A stretch of DNA of 27,085 nucleotides from JABDNZ01 sp964407425 (GTDB taxonomy: Bacteria; Gemmatimonadota; Gemmatimonadetes; Longimicrobiales; Gaopeijiaceae): NCBI GenBank assembly GCA_964407425.1, contig CAYOVN010000030.1, positions 1 through 27,085 of the forward strand, in the 5' to 3' direction. The position numbers and the translations under genes are program-made. The notes under the pieces are model-generated. The model searched no databases and was not told the origin of the DNA. It saw only the letters and a list, made by a program, of their open reading frames with translations. Positions 15,595 to 23,406 of this stretch are shown here, piece after piece (positions within the stretch are counted from its first letter, which is position 1; each line of letters opens with the position of its first letter).

Positions 15595-16550
15595 TCCTCC
15601 CGCTTCCGAATGAGGTGACGGTACTGAAGGCCTCCGCCCCGGTCATAGAGTTCCACCACCAGGGTCTCTTTCCACAGTCTCAGATAGCACCATCCGCCGT
15701 TGGTGAAAGACGCTAGCGTACCCTCCACTGGCCTGACGTTGTAGGGGTTGTCGGTCCCGCCCCCGCCTCCACAAACCGCCTGGGGCGTTCCCAGGGCCGA
15801 TACGATGAACTCCATCGAATGATTGTGCCCGGCGAGATATAGGTCCGCGTTTCCTTCGAGAAGGGGAAGAACCGATCGCATGATGTATTTGTCTGGCCGG
15901 TGGCGTCCCCCGCTCGCCACGGGGTGGTGCCCGAACACCACCGCCCAGTCCGACTCGGTGGTAGAGAAGATGGAGTCAGCCCAGACGACCTGCTCCTGGG
16001 CATACCTGGGCCCTTTGAAGATGGGATTGGTGTCCAGGGCCAGTAGAAGAACCGTGCCGCCACCGGCGATGTCTTTTTTCAGCGAATAGAAGGGGCTAGG
16101 GAAATGCCACCGATCAGAGACCTCCGAGTGCTGAATCTGGCCCTCCAACTGCCCGTCATAGTCGTGGTTTCCGAAGGTGGGGTAGAATACGAGATCCTCC
16201 CAAAACGTTCCCGCGTACACCCGTTCGAAGTGGGTCTTCCAGATGGGGTCGTTCGGGCCGGAGACGCCAGAAGGATAGAAGTTGTCCCCTACGGTCAACA
16301 CGAAGGCCGGGGGAGACGCTGAATGGGTTTTGGCTATGGCCCTCGCCACTTCCCGTTGGCCGAGGCCTCCGGTTCCCCAATCCCCGATAACCAGGATGTC
16401 GAGGCTGGGGCCATCCGGCAGGGCAGGGAAGTTTGCCGGGGGTGGTCGGGGGGGGATATCATCGTTTGGCGGCCTTATCCCGACGCATCCGTTCAGGATG
16501 GCGGCCGTGAATACCACGGTCAGAAGTGCAGATGATCCGCTACGTTTCAT
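15591..16550 (-). CDS. Purple-acid-phosphatase-like metallophosphoesterase lipoprotein
   Basis: This 319-residue calcineurin-like phosphoesterase has all five metal-binding blocks in order: GDWG (Asp57), GDNFY (Asp89, Tyr92), GNHD (Asn128-His129), GHHP (His208) and GHNH (His242, His244). The GDNFY tyrosine is the metal-bound residue that gives tartrate-resistant (purple) acid phosphatases their colour, so a dinuclear Fe-containing phosphatase is likely. The N-terminus has a hydrophobic stretch ending in a lipobox-like ILNGC with Cys22, then a Pro-rich linker (PPRPPPANFPALP). This suggests a lipoprotein anchored in the envelope facing the periplasm or outside. It could provide phosphate from phosphoesters. 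The gene converges on the nitrilase, with overlapping stop codons, and diverges from the second GT-C gene across about 100 bp. The Shine-Dalgarno at the ATG is weak (AGGAC close by). Confidence 0.88.
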   Translation of the reverse strand: MKRSGSSALLTVVFTAAILNGCVGIRPPNDDIPPRPPPANFPALPDGPSLDILVIGDWGTGGLGQREVARAIAKTHSASPPAFVLTVGDNFYPSGVSGPNDPIWKTHFERVYAGTFWEDLVFYPTFGNHDYDGQLEGQIQHSEVSDRWHFPSPFYSLKKDIAGGGTVLLLALDTNPIFKGPRYAQEQVVWADSIFSTTESDWAVVFGHHPVASGGRHRPDKYIMRSVLPLLEGNADLYLAGHNHSMEFIVSALGTPQAVCGGGGGTDNPYNVRPVEGTLASFTNGGWCYLRLWKETLVVELYDRGGGLQYRHLIRKRED

Positions 16551-16650
16551 GTCCTGGCGGGGTCTTTCCTGATCAGTGGGCGATGGACAGGGAGATCACC
16601 GTTCTCCTGAACTCAACTGTGGAAAAGGGGGTTCCGCTGACGGGCCGGCC

Positions 16651-18246
16651 ATGATACCACTTTCCCCGAATTCTGAGAAGGTACTTCAACAACTGGATGA
16701 TTGGCCATGGGCCCCGTGGGCGCTGGTCCTCGTATTCCTGGCCGTGGGGCTGAGCTCGTGGCATCCTCTCCCTCCTGGAATCTGGCATGACGATGGGGTG
16801 TATGTCCTTCTAGGTCGGTCCTTGGCAGAGGGGGATGGCCTTCGGTACCAGGGAGTCCCTGGTGCTCCTCTGGCTCCCAAGTTTCCACCCTTGTTTCCCC
16901 TTCTCCTTGCCCTGGTTTGGCGGGTCTTTCCGGCTTTTCCCGAGAACGTACCCCTCCTCGGAGGGGTCAATGTGGTTCTCATGGCCGTGGCCGGCGGCAT
17001 CTTCAGTCTGTACCTCCGGAAGGTTCTTGGAATCCCTCTTCGCTTCTCCCTGTTTTTGACCGCCTTTATCTGGATGTCCGCACATCTCTGGAGGATCGCG
17101 GCGGTTCCCCTTTCGGAACCACTTTTCCTCGTGGGGCTCATTCTTGCCCTCTGGGCTGGAGGTAGGATGGAGGCGAAGCGGGGGCCCGGAGGGGTGGTTC
17201 TCTTCCTTCTGGCCGCATCAGTCGCCGTGTATGCGAGAACTCTGGGGGTAGCCGTTCTCGGAGCGGGGGTTGTCACCCTCTTTCTGGCAGGGCGGAGGAA
17301 GGCTTCGTTGGGGGCTCTGGCAGGGAGCATGCTTCTCCTCGCGCCCTGGACGTTGTGGAGCGTGCGGGCGAACCGGGCGATCCCTCCCACCCTCCAGGAC
17401 ATTCTGGGCTCTTACGGGGGATGGCTCACCGACCAAATTCGGGAACAGCCCCTGGGCTTCCTGGAATTCGTGGGGCGAAACGCTCTCCATCTCACGGCTA
17501 GGGCCCTTAGCCTTCTGGTCCCTGGAGTCACCGGACCGGCCCTATTCCTTGGATTGATTCTTTTTCCGATTCTCCTCCTGGGGCTCTGGGAGCTCTTTCA
17601 ACGCTCCAAAATCCTTCCCCTCACCTTCCTTTTTTCCCTGGGGATTCTCCTGATCTGGCCTTTCCAGGAGATACGACTCCTGGTTCCCTTTCAGCCGATC
17701 CTTTTTCTTGCCGTGGCCATGGGCTTCTGGAGACTGGTGGAGTCCTCCGTCCTGCCTCGAAGGCTCCGAATCCCAACCTCCGGCATTGCCCTGGGGTGGG
17801 TCCTTCTTTTCCTATCCGTCTCCATCGTTCGGTTGGCCGGAGGTTGGACCATGGAGGCTTACCGGATCAGGTCCGAGGCACTTTTGGATGCGGCCCGTGC
17901 CGTTACGGAAAACACCCCACTGGATGCCGTGGTAGGTGCTCCGGAACTCTGGGCAGGGCTGCACCTTCACACGGGGAGAAGCGTGGTCCCGAGTGCCCGC
18001 TTTCGGCCTTTGGTCGCCGGGGGACTCGTTTCAGGAACACCTGAGGAGCAGTATGAGATCTGGATCGCATCAGGGGTTACGCACATCCTGGTGGAACACG
18101 GCGGCCTGGTACACGGGGATGCTCTCGACCGGATCGATGCCCTTTGCCCGGCTGGGTCGGTCCAACTTCTGGACTCCCAACCGGGGAGGTATCTGGTCGG
18201 TCTAGGGTGGGATGCAGCCTGCCAGGAGCTGGTCCTGGCAAATTAG
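16651..18246 (+). CDS. GT-C fold polytopic membrane glycosyltransferase, second copy
   Basis: This membrane protein of about 531 residues has ten or more hydrophobic segments. The first large loop contains WHDDGVYVLLGRSLAEGDG (Asp47-Asp48) followed by KFPPLFPLLLALV. This matches the DN-x2-Y and KYPPVLPILLAG elements of the protein at 6484-8193, so the two are probably distant paralogues. The family transfers sugars from lipid-phosphate donors on the periplasmic face. The C-terminal 120 residues are soluble and include a HTGR-type segment. ATG 16651 is chosen because the 25 in-frame residues before it (from GTG 16576) are polar and unlike a membrane-protein start. No good ribosome site is visible near 16651, so the start is uncertain. 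The last four bases overlap the end of the opposite-strand yggX. Confidence 0.75.
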   Translation: MIPLSPNSEKVLQQLDDWPWAPWALVLVFLAVGLSSWHPLPPGIWHDDGVYVLLGRSLAEGDGLRYQGVPGAPLAPKFPPLFPLLLALVWRVFPAFPENVPLLGGVNVVLMAVAGGIFSLYLRKVLGIPLRFSLFLTAFIWMSAHLWRIAAVPLSEPLFLVGLILALWAGGRMEAKRGPGGVVLFLLAASVAVYARTLGVAVLGAGVVTLFLAGRRKASLGALAGSMLLLAPWTLWSVRANRAIPPTLQDILGSYGGWLTDQIREQPLGFLEFVGRNALHLTARALSLLVPGVTGPALFLGLILFPILLLGLWELFQRSKILPLTFLFSLGILLIWPFQEIRLLVPFQPILFLAVAMGFWRLVESSVLPRRLRIPTSGIALGWVLLFLSVSIVRLAGGWTMEAYRIRSEALLDAARAVTENTPLDAVVGAPELWAGLHLHTGRSVVPSARFRPLVAGGLVSGTPEEQYEIWIASGVTHILVEHGGLVHGDALDRIDALCPAGSVQLLDSQPGRYLVGLGWDAACQELVLAN

Positions 18247-18521
18247 TGCTCGATGCTTCCTTTTTTGGAAGTGTCGACCTTCTCCGCACCCCCGCCTCCC
18301 AGTAGGACTTTCTCGAGCTCTTTGTAGAGGAACTCCCGGGCCTGGGGGTTCCGAGGATCCAGGCCATGATGATTCATCAACATCGTCTGGTGCTCGAGCC
18401 AATCAGCCCAACAATCCTGACAAATCTCCTCATGAACCCGCTCCCCGAGGGGGTTCTTGAAAGGGGCCTTCTCGAGGCGAGCCTTCTCTCTCTTACAACG
18501 TCTACAGCGAATCTTATCCAC
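18243..18521 (-). CDS. yggX: YggX-like Fe(2+)-trafficking / oxidative damage protection protein with two CxxC motifs
   Basis: This 92-residue protein matches the YggX family through its core: FKNPLGERVHEEI, then W-x2-WLEHQTMLMNHHGLDP and a helical end, EFLYKELEKVLLG. In enterobacteria YggX protects iron-sulfur clusters and carries one conserved N-terminal cysteine. Here there are four: C6-x2-C9 (RCRRCK) and C34-x2-C37 (ICQDCW), spaced like a zinc- or iron-binding ribbon. The second pair sits where the usual protein has non-cysteine residues before the Trp. GTG 18521 is the only sensible start; the frame upstream has no nearby ATG or TTG and no family similarity. The ribosome site is weak. The gene converges on the GT-C gene, with overlapping ends. 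It is separated by 291 bp from the divergent dksA-like gene. Confidence 0.85.
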   Translation of the reverse strand: MDKIRCRRCKREKARLEKAPFKNPLGERVHEEICQDCWADWLEHQTMLMNHHGLDPRNPQAREFLYKELEKVLLGGGGAEKVDTSKKGSIEH

Positions 18522-18579
18522 GGAAATCCCGGGTGTGGAAGGAGAACGTATGTTGCTTCTGGAAAGGATAAAGCTCCAA

Positions 18580-18649
18580 AAACCGACTCCGCCGTCAAGG
18601 CGGGCCCTCGGATCGGTTGGTCCTATCCGTTCTTTCCAACCGTCGGTTT
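18580..18649 (-). ncRNA. Predicted three-way-junction RNA structure between yggX and the dksA-like gene
   Basis: The 291-bp space between yggX and the dksA-like gene (18522-18812) has no gene. Within it, AAACCGAC (18580-18587) and GTCGGTTT (18642-18649) form a perfect 8-bp outer stem. This encloses two hairpins: CCGCC/GGCGG (18589-18593 with 18599-18603) and GGTTGG/CCAACC (18615-18620 with 18636-18641), the second abutting the outer stem. Read on the minus strand it ends GTCGGTTTTTGG, resembling a weak terminator upstream of yggX, so it might be a small RNA or a yggX leader element. Strand and function are inference. The rest of the gap holds an AT-rich patch (18721-18732) and nothing else I can name. 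Confidence 0.3.
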
Positions 18650-18812
18650 CGGGGGATTGCCTGAGGAAAGCTTCTGGAGACCAACAGGGGGTACCCGGGT
18701 AGACGATTTTTAGAGCCAGCGTTAATTTTAAAGGCTTCCGACAACCCAATCGGCAAATGGGGGGATCGGACCACGGATAAGCAGGTCACACGTTCCACAG
18801 TTCGAGATCAGA

Positions 18813-19196
18813 ATGCTCACCAAGAAACAGCTGGCACACATCGAAGTAAGGTTGATGGATGAAAGAGCAAGGGCTCAGAAAGCCCTGGGGCTCTTCGACC
18901 AAATTGGGAGGGCAGACCGGGAGTCCAGCGACTCGGCTCTTTCGTCCTACACCGACCACATGGCCGATCAGGGGACAGAGGCCATGGAGCGGGAGAAGGC
19001 TGCTCTTTTTGCTACCAAAGAGGGCCGCTACCTCTACCGCATTGAGGAGGCTCTCCGCCGACTTTACCACGATCCCAAAACCTTCGGCACGTGCCACACG
19101 TGCGAGGTGGAGGTGGGTTACGAACGTCTCGACGCTCTTCCGCATGCTCGGTATTGTATCGACTGCAAGACGAAGGAAGAGGGTGAATCTGCCTGA
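18813..19196 (+). CDS. TraR/DksA-family zinc-finger protein
   Basis: This 127-residue protein has an N-terminal helical hairpin (about 1-85) and a C-terminal C4 zinc finger: Cys94-x2-Cys97 and Cys115-x2-Cys118. DksA-family proteins enter the RNA polymerase secondary channel and adjust promoter output with ppGpp. The region between the helices reads SSYTDHMADQGTEAMEREK, with acidic residues Asp48 and Asp52. This differs from the DxxDxA tip of E. coli DksA and is like the shorter relatives (YteA-type, TraR/DksA C4) common outside Proteobacteria, so classical DksA activity is not assured. The ATG at 18813 has only a weak GAGAT upstream. A strong terminator at 19226-19264 ends the gene, which appears monocistronic. 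Confidence 0.92.
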   Translation: MLTKKQLAHIEVRLMDERARAQKALGLFDQIGRADRESSDSALSSYTDHMADQGTEAMEREKAALFATKEGRYLYRIEEALRRLYHDPKTFGTCHTCEVEVGYERLDALPHARYCIDCKTKEEGESA

Positions 19197-19225
19197 TTGG
19201 TTCAGGCGATAGACCTAAGAAACCG

Positions 19226-19264
19226 AGCGGGGTCGGGCATGGTTTGCCCGGCCCCGCTTTTTTT
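19226..19264 (+). terminator. Rho-independent terminator of the dksA-like gene
   Basis: A 13-bp stem, AGCGGGGTCGGGC (19226-19238) and GCCCGGCCCCGCT (19246-19258), has one G-T wobble and a 7-nt loop (ATGGTTT). A run of seven T residues (19258-19264) follows. It lies 30 bp after the stop codon and just before the end of the converging RNase D gene. It is the clearest terminator in the window. Confidence 0.95.
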
Positions 19265-19292
19265 GAGATCAGCCTCTCCCGGCCAGCTTCCT

Positions 19293-20423
19293 TCAGCTGG
19301 CCAGAATCGTCATAATTTCCGCCCCCAGGAGTTTGGCCTGCCATCCCCTGATTCCCGGTATCTGGGCCAGGGTCTCCTCGGATCGGGGGGCCGACCGAAC
19401 GATCTCGAGGATCTGGGCGTTGGAGAGCAAGACACCCTTCTCCAGGCCCAGTTCTTCCGCCCGCCCCGCCCTCAGGGCCCTGATACGGTCCGCAAGGGCC
19501 TCTTCCTCCGGACTGGGTCGGCCCGGGCCGTTCCGGCCACCCTTGGGGAATGGAACGAGCTCTTCCTCCTGAAGGGCTTCAACCGCATCCAGTCGGGCGA
19601 GGATTTCCCGGCCGTGGGAGCGGGCCAAACGAGGGGACATCCCCTTGAGGGCCGCCATCTGGTCCACTGTTTCGGGACGCTCCATCACCAATCCGGCCAG
19701 AACTGAATCGCCGACAATCCTGAAGGGAGCTTTGTCTCGTGCCCTGGCGAGGTCGTCCCTCCATGACAGCATCTCCCGGAGGGCGGTGACCTGTCTGGGG
19801 GTAAGGTGCCGGGCTCCCTTGAATCGAACCACCGGATCAGCCTTATCCTCTTCCCACCGAATTGTCTCTAGGAACTCGAACTCCCCTTTGGCCCAACCCT
19901 CCCTCTCTGCCTCAGATAGCTGCTCGGCCAGGATGGTTCCCAATTCAAGGAGGAATTCAGTATCGGAGGCTGCGTATTTCAGCATCTCCTCTGGGAGTGG
20001 CCGTTGGGCCCAATCGGCTCGCTGATAGGCCTTCGAGAGCTTGACGTCCAGGTGCTCCTCGAGAAGGGACGCCAAGCCTATGGCGGTTGCGCCAAGGAGG
20101 GTGGCGGCGGCCTGGGTGTCGAACAGGCCCTGGAGTCGGATATCCAGGTCCCGATCCAGGAGCCGAAGGTCGAAATCGGCACCGTGCATGACGACCTGGA
20201 CCCCTGGGTCCTCCAGAAGTCCTTTCAGGACCCCGGACGGATCACAGGAAAGAGGATCGAAAAGGTAGGTTTCCTTTTCGGTTGAGAGTTGCACCAAACA
20301 CAGGCGGTCGGTGTATCGATGGAAACCCGCGGCCTCGCAGTCCAGGGCAATCCTGGTCTGCGCCTGGAGCTCGGTGGCTGCCTGGGCGAGGGAAGACTCG
20401 TCAGCGATGAGGCTACATTTCAT
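19293..20423 (-). CDS. rnd: Ribonuclease D
   Basis: This 376-residue 3'-5' exoribonuclease takes part in tRNA 3'-end and stable RNA processing in the cytoplasm. The DEDDy exonuclease domain shows Asp28 and Glu30 (ALDCEAAGFHRY), Asp85 in HGADFDLRLL, and Tyr150-x3-Asp154 (YAASDTEFLLEL). HRDC-type helical domains follow at about 205-285 (LTPRQVTALREMLSWRDDLAR, then a KGMSPRLARSHGREIL segment) and at about 305-376. The length matches E. coli RNase D. ATG 20423 is taken as the start because the exonuclease fold begins there (MKCSLIADESSLAQ) and GGGG lies just upstream. The longer open frame is a shadow of the divergent gene. It is divergent from the PhnP-like gene and converges on the dksA-like gene. 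Confidence 0.94.
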   Translation of the reverse strand: MKCSLIADESSLAQAATELQAQTRIALDCEAAGFHRYTDRLCLVQLSTEKETYLFDPLSCDPSGVLKGLLEDPGVQVVMHGADFDLRLLDRDLDIRLQGLFDTQAAATLLGATAIGLASLLEEHLDVKLSKAYQRADWAQRPLPEEMLKYAASDTEFLLELGTILAEQLSEAEREGWAKGEFEFLETIRWEEDKADPVVRFKGARHLTPRQVTALREMLSWRDDLARARDKAPFRIVGDSVLAGLVMERPETVDQMAALKGMSPRLARSHGREILARLDAVEALQEEELVPFPKGGRNGPGRPSPEEEALADRIRALRAGRAEELGLEKGVLLSNAQILEIVRSAPRSEETLAQIPGIRGWQAKLLGAEIMTILAS

Positions 20424-20585
20424 GGGACCCCGGTACTCTCCAGGGGGTTTAAGGATTTTCTGTGGCACCCTGTGGCCGAACGGACCCCTTCCGCTACGGC
20501 CCTGGGATTCATACGATGCCAGGAGAAGGTCCTTGAATCTACCCCTTCGGCTCAGCTTTCGTCGGGGATGCATCAGGAGCCCACA

Positions 20586-21362
20586 TTGAAACTCACCTTC
20601 CTTGGGACCGGAACGTCCTTCGGAGTGCCTGTCATCGGTTGTCATTGTCCGCGGTGTACATCCGATGATCCGCGAGACCGCAGGACCCGGCACGGGGCTG
20701 TGCTCGCTCTTCCCGGGGGGAACCTGATGGTCGATTCTCCGCCCGAGCTTCGTCTTCAGCTGGTGGCGGCCGGGATAGACCATATCGACGCAGTTTGGTT
20801 CACGCATTTGCATGCGGATCATATCCATGGCGCCGATGACCTGAGGATCTTTCGGTTTCGGGCCAAGAAAGATCTGCCGGTTTTTTGTCCGGAAGGATCC
20901 CACTACGAACTGCTGAGGCGGTTTCCCTACATCTTCGATGAGGCCATTCGTCCTCCGCCGGGGAGTACCATCCCCCAATTCCGCCTCAACGGTTTTCAGG
21001 CTTTTCAGCCCTTGGATGTTCTGGGCCGGCAGTTCCTTCCTCTGCCCGTGCCCCACGGACCGACCACGGTGTTCGGGTTCCGGGTTGGATCCCTCGGGTA
21101 TATCACCGATGCCAAGACCCTTCCTCCTCGGACCGTGGAGGCTCTCAAGGGGGTCAGAACCCTCGTCCTCAACGCCCTTTGGTGGGGAAATCCTCACCCC
21201 ACCCACTTCAATGTGGAAGAGGCCATCGAGGCGGCGAGGGCCGTTGGGGCCGAACGGACCTTTTTGACGCACATGACCCATGAAGTCGGGCACCAGGAGT
21301 TGTTGGACACTCTGCCGGCCGGGGTGGAGCCAGCTTTCGACGGCTTGTCCGTCGAGATCTGA
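20586..21362 (+). CDS. PhnP-like metallo-beta-lactamase-fold hydrolase
   Basis: This MBL-fold protein of about 258 residues begins KLTFLGTGTSFGVPVIGCHCPRC. The C-x-C-x2-C cluster near residue 19 corresponds to the structural zinc site of PhnP, and THLHADHIHGADDLR is the di-metal HxHxDH motif. Further conserved blocks are VPHGPTTVFGFR, YITDAKTLP and LTHMTHEVGH. PhnP cleaves ribose 1,2-cyclic phosphate in phosphonate breakdown, but no phn gene is present here, so a related cyclic phosphodiester or nuclease-like role is equally possible. A TTG start at 20586 is chosen because CAGGAG (20574-20579) lies six bases upstream. ATG 20568 in the same frame is the alternative. It may be transcribed with pgi, 67 bp downstream. 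Confidence 0.88.
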   Translation: MKLTFLGTGTSFGVPVIGCHCPRCTSDDPRDRRTRHGAVLALPGGNLMVDSPPELRLQLVAAGIDHIDAVWFTHLHADHIHGADDLRIFRFRAKKDLPVFCPEGSHYELLRRFPYIFDEAIRPPPGSTIPQFRLNGFQAFQPLDVLGRQFLPLPVPHGPTTVFGFRVGSLGYITDAKTLPPRTVEALKGVRTLVLNALWWGNPHPTHFNVEEAIEAARAVGAERTFLTHMTHEVGHQELLDTLPAGVEPAFDGLSVEI

Positions 21363-21429
21363 TGTGCAACTTGTCTCGGCGAACCGGCTACCGTACCGAC
21401 CGACCCACGATACCAAAGGACTACCCTCG

Positions 21430-22821
21430 ATGAAATCTGTAGTTTTGGACTTTGCCAACATGCTCTCCCCGAATCTGGAAGGGCGTGGTTTGGATCCCTC
21501 CAAGCTCGACGGACCCCTGTTCGATGCTTTTGAAAGCGCCTACGCCGATGTGAAAGAGCGGAGGCTTTCGGGAGAAATGGGGTTCTTCGCCCTTCCTGAG
21601 GCTCGGGAGGCCGCGAAGGCAATTCAGGAATTGGCAGATGGATTTGGGCAGTGGTTCGAGAACGTAGTGATCCTGGGAATCGGTGGCTCTGCCCTCGGAA
21701 CCACCACGTTGCGTGACTCTCTCCTCGGTCCTCACTGGAACGAACTCGATGAGGAGGCCCGGGACCACTACCCCCGCCTCTACATCCTGGACAACGTGGA
21801 CCCCAGGACGGTCTCCGCCCTCTTGAGTCGGCTGGATCTGAGGAGGACACTCTTCAATGTCGTGAGCAAGTCAGGATCCACGGCGGAGACCATGTCTCAG
21901 TACATGGTGGTCGAAGGCCTCCTCCATGAACTCCTGGGGGAAGAACCCACCAGGGGCCATTTCCTCTTCACCACCGACCCGAAGACCGGGATTCTTCGCC
22001 AGATCGCAGAAGAAGAGGGCATACCGGTCCTGGAGGTTCCATCGAACGTGGGTGGGCGTTTTTCGGTTCTCTCCGCGGTGGGCCTCCTCCCGGCGGCGGT
22101 GGCGGGGATCGATATCGACGAACTACTGAACGGTGCCGAGGAGATGGCCAAGCGCTGTGACACGCCGAAACTCCTCGAGAATCCTGCTGGTATTTTGGCC
22201 ACCCTTCTTCACGATGCCGATACCCGCCAGCAAGCGCCCATTCAGGTCCTCATGCCCTACTCGGATCGGCTCCGGACCTTCGCGGCCTGGTTCCAGCAGC
22301 TGTGGGCGGAATCGCTCGGGAAAGCTGTCGATCGGGACGGCCGGACCGTGAACACCGGTCCAACCCCCGTGCCTGCTCTGGGAGCGACGGACCAGCATTC
22401 TCTTCTCCAACTTTTGATGGAAGGCCCCCGGGACAAGGTCGTGCTGTTCCTCGGAGTCGGTGCGGTTGATGATCCGGTTGAGATTCCCCCCATCAGGCAG
22501 GAGTTTCCGGCCCTCAGCTACCTGGGCGGACATTCCCTGGCGGAGCTGCTGGACACGGAGCGCCTTGCCACCATGGAGGCCCTCCGTCAGCAGGGCCGCC
22601 CGAGCATGTCGATAGAGGTTTCGGATCTGACACCAAGGGCTCTCGGAGAGCTTTTTATGCTCTTCCAGATCGCCACCGTGTTCGCTGGCTCCCTCTACGG
22701 TGTAAACCCTCTCGATCAACCGGGGGTCGAGGTGAGCAAGAAGCTCACATACGGTCTGCTGGGCAGGGAAGGGTTTGAGAAACCCGAGATCGGGATCGGC
22801 GGCAATGACTGGAGGGTATGA
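21430..22821 (+). CDS. pgi: Glucose-6-phosphate isomerase
   Basis: This 463-residue, two-SIS-domain enzyme interconverts glucose-6-phosphate and fructose-6-phosphate in glycolysis and gluconeogenesis. The motifs are clear: VILGIGGSALG (80-90), SKSGSTAET (146-154) for phosphate binding, VGGRFSVLSAVGLLP, GATDQHSLLQL with the catalytic-region histidine, and the C-terminal NPLDQPGVEVSKKLTYG with its lysine. The length fits the shorter bacterial type rather than the 550-residue enterobacterial one. ATG 21430 follows AGGA (21416-21419) at a slightly long spacing. The longer open frame upstream lies inside the neighbouring gene. Product use by GlcNAc-6-P recycling (murQ, anmK) meets this step at fructose-6-phosphate. 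Confidence 0.97.
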   Translation: MKSVVLDFANMLSPNLEGRGLDPSKLDGPLFDAFESAYADVKERRLSGEMGFFALPEAREAAKAIQELADGFGQWFENVVILGIGGSALGTTTLRDSLLGPHWNELDEEARDHYPRLYILDNVDPRTVSALLSRLDLRRTLFNVVSKSGSTAETMSQYMVVEGLLHELLGEEPTRGHFLFTTDPKTGILRQIAEEEGIPVLEVPSNVGGRFSVLSAVGLLPAAVAGIDIDELLNGAEEMAKRCDTPKLLENPAGILATLLHDADTRQQAPIQVLMPYSDRLRTFAAWFQQLWAESLGKAVDRDGRTVNTGPTPVPALGATDQHSLLQLLMEGPRDKVVLFLGVGAVDDPVEIPPIRQEFPALSYLGGHSLAELLDTERLATMEALRQQGRPSMSIEVSDLTPRALGELFMLFQIATVFAGSLYGVNPLDQPGVEVSKKLTYGLLGREGFEKPEIGIGGNDWRV

Positions 22822-22907
22822 GAGCAGGAGATTACCTTACCTCATTAGATATCCTGGACGGAGGTCTCGGTGCTTCCGGTCAGGTTTGCCCCTGCAAGGA
22901 GAGTCTC

Positions 22908-23378
22908 ATGCGTGATCTGGACGACAACCCTTACATCGTTATCGAAAGAGATGGTGGCGGAGGTCTCGGGTCCTTTGTCCTCGGTGCTTTGGTAGGGGCA
23001 GGTCTGGCCCTTTTGTTTGCACCCCAGTCAGGGGAGGAGACCCAGGAAGAGATCAAGGCCCGAGCTCTGAAGTTCAAGGACGTGGCGAAGGACCGGGTCC
23101 GGGATGCTCAGACCAATATCGAAGGTCGCCTGAGTACAGCTCGGGAGCATGTTCAGTCCCGGGTGGAGTCTGTCAGGGAAGCGGTTGACTCGGGCCGGAA
23201 GGCTGCGACCGATGCCCGTTCTGATCTCGAAGAGAAACTGGAGCGGTCCAAGGCTGCATATCGGGCCGGCATCGAGGCGGCGAAGGAGGTTGCTGTTCCT
23301 GGGGTTGAGGGCACTGCTTCCGTCGACATCGAGACTGCGGAACTCATCGAGCCCACTGAGGAAGTGCCGGGGGAATAG
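22908..23378 (+). CDS. YtxH-like membrane-anchored helical protein
   Basis: This is a 156-residue protein. After a short N-terminus (MRDLDDNPYIVIERDGG), one glycine-rich membrane helix, SFVLGALVGAGLALLFAPQSG, ends in the FAPQSGEET motif seen in YtxH-domain proteins. The rest (about 40-135) is a long charged, repeat-like amphipathic helix with heptad-like spacing (RVRDAQTNIEGRLSTAREHV and similar), ending in an acidic tail. The family is linked to stress and envelope functions but has no defined activity. AAGGAG six bases before ATG 22908 decides the start; the open frame from 22818 is not supported. It precedes the YihY/BrkB family gene by 28 bp and probably shares its transcript. Confidence 0.85.
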   Translation: MRDLDDNPYIVIERDGGGGLGSFVLGALVGAGLALLFAPQSGEETQEEIKARALKFKDVAKDRVRDAQTNIEGRLSTAREHVQSRVESVREAVDSGRKAATDARSDLEEKLERSKAAYRAGIEAAKEVAVPGVEGTASVDIETAELIEPTEEVPGE

Positions 23379-23406
23379 GAACGGAATCCCATAGGGAAGC
23401 CCACTG

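Noticed and set aside
18760..18812. tRNA-like GTTCGAGATC upstream of the dksA-like gene
   Set aside because: No acceptor stem, D-arm or anticodon arm can be built around it; the match to a T-loop is chance.
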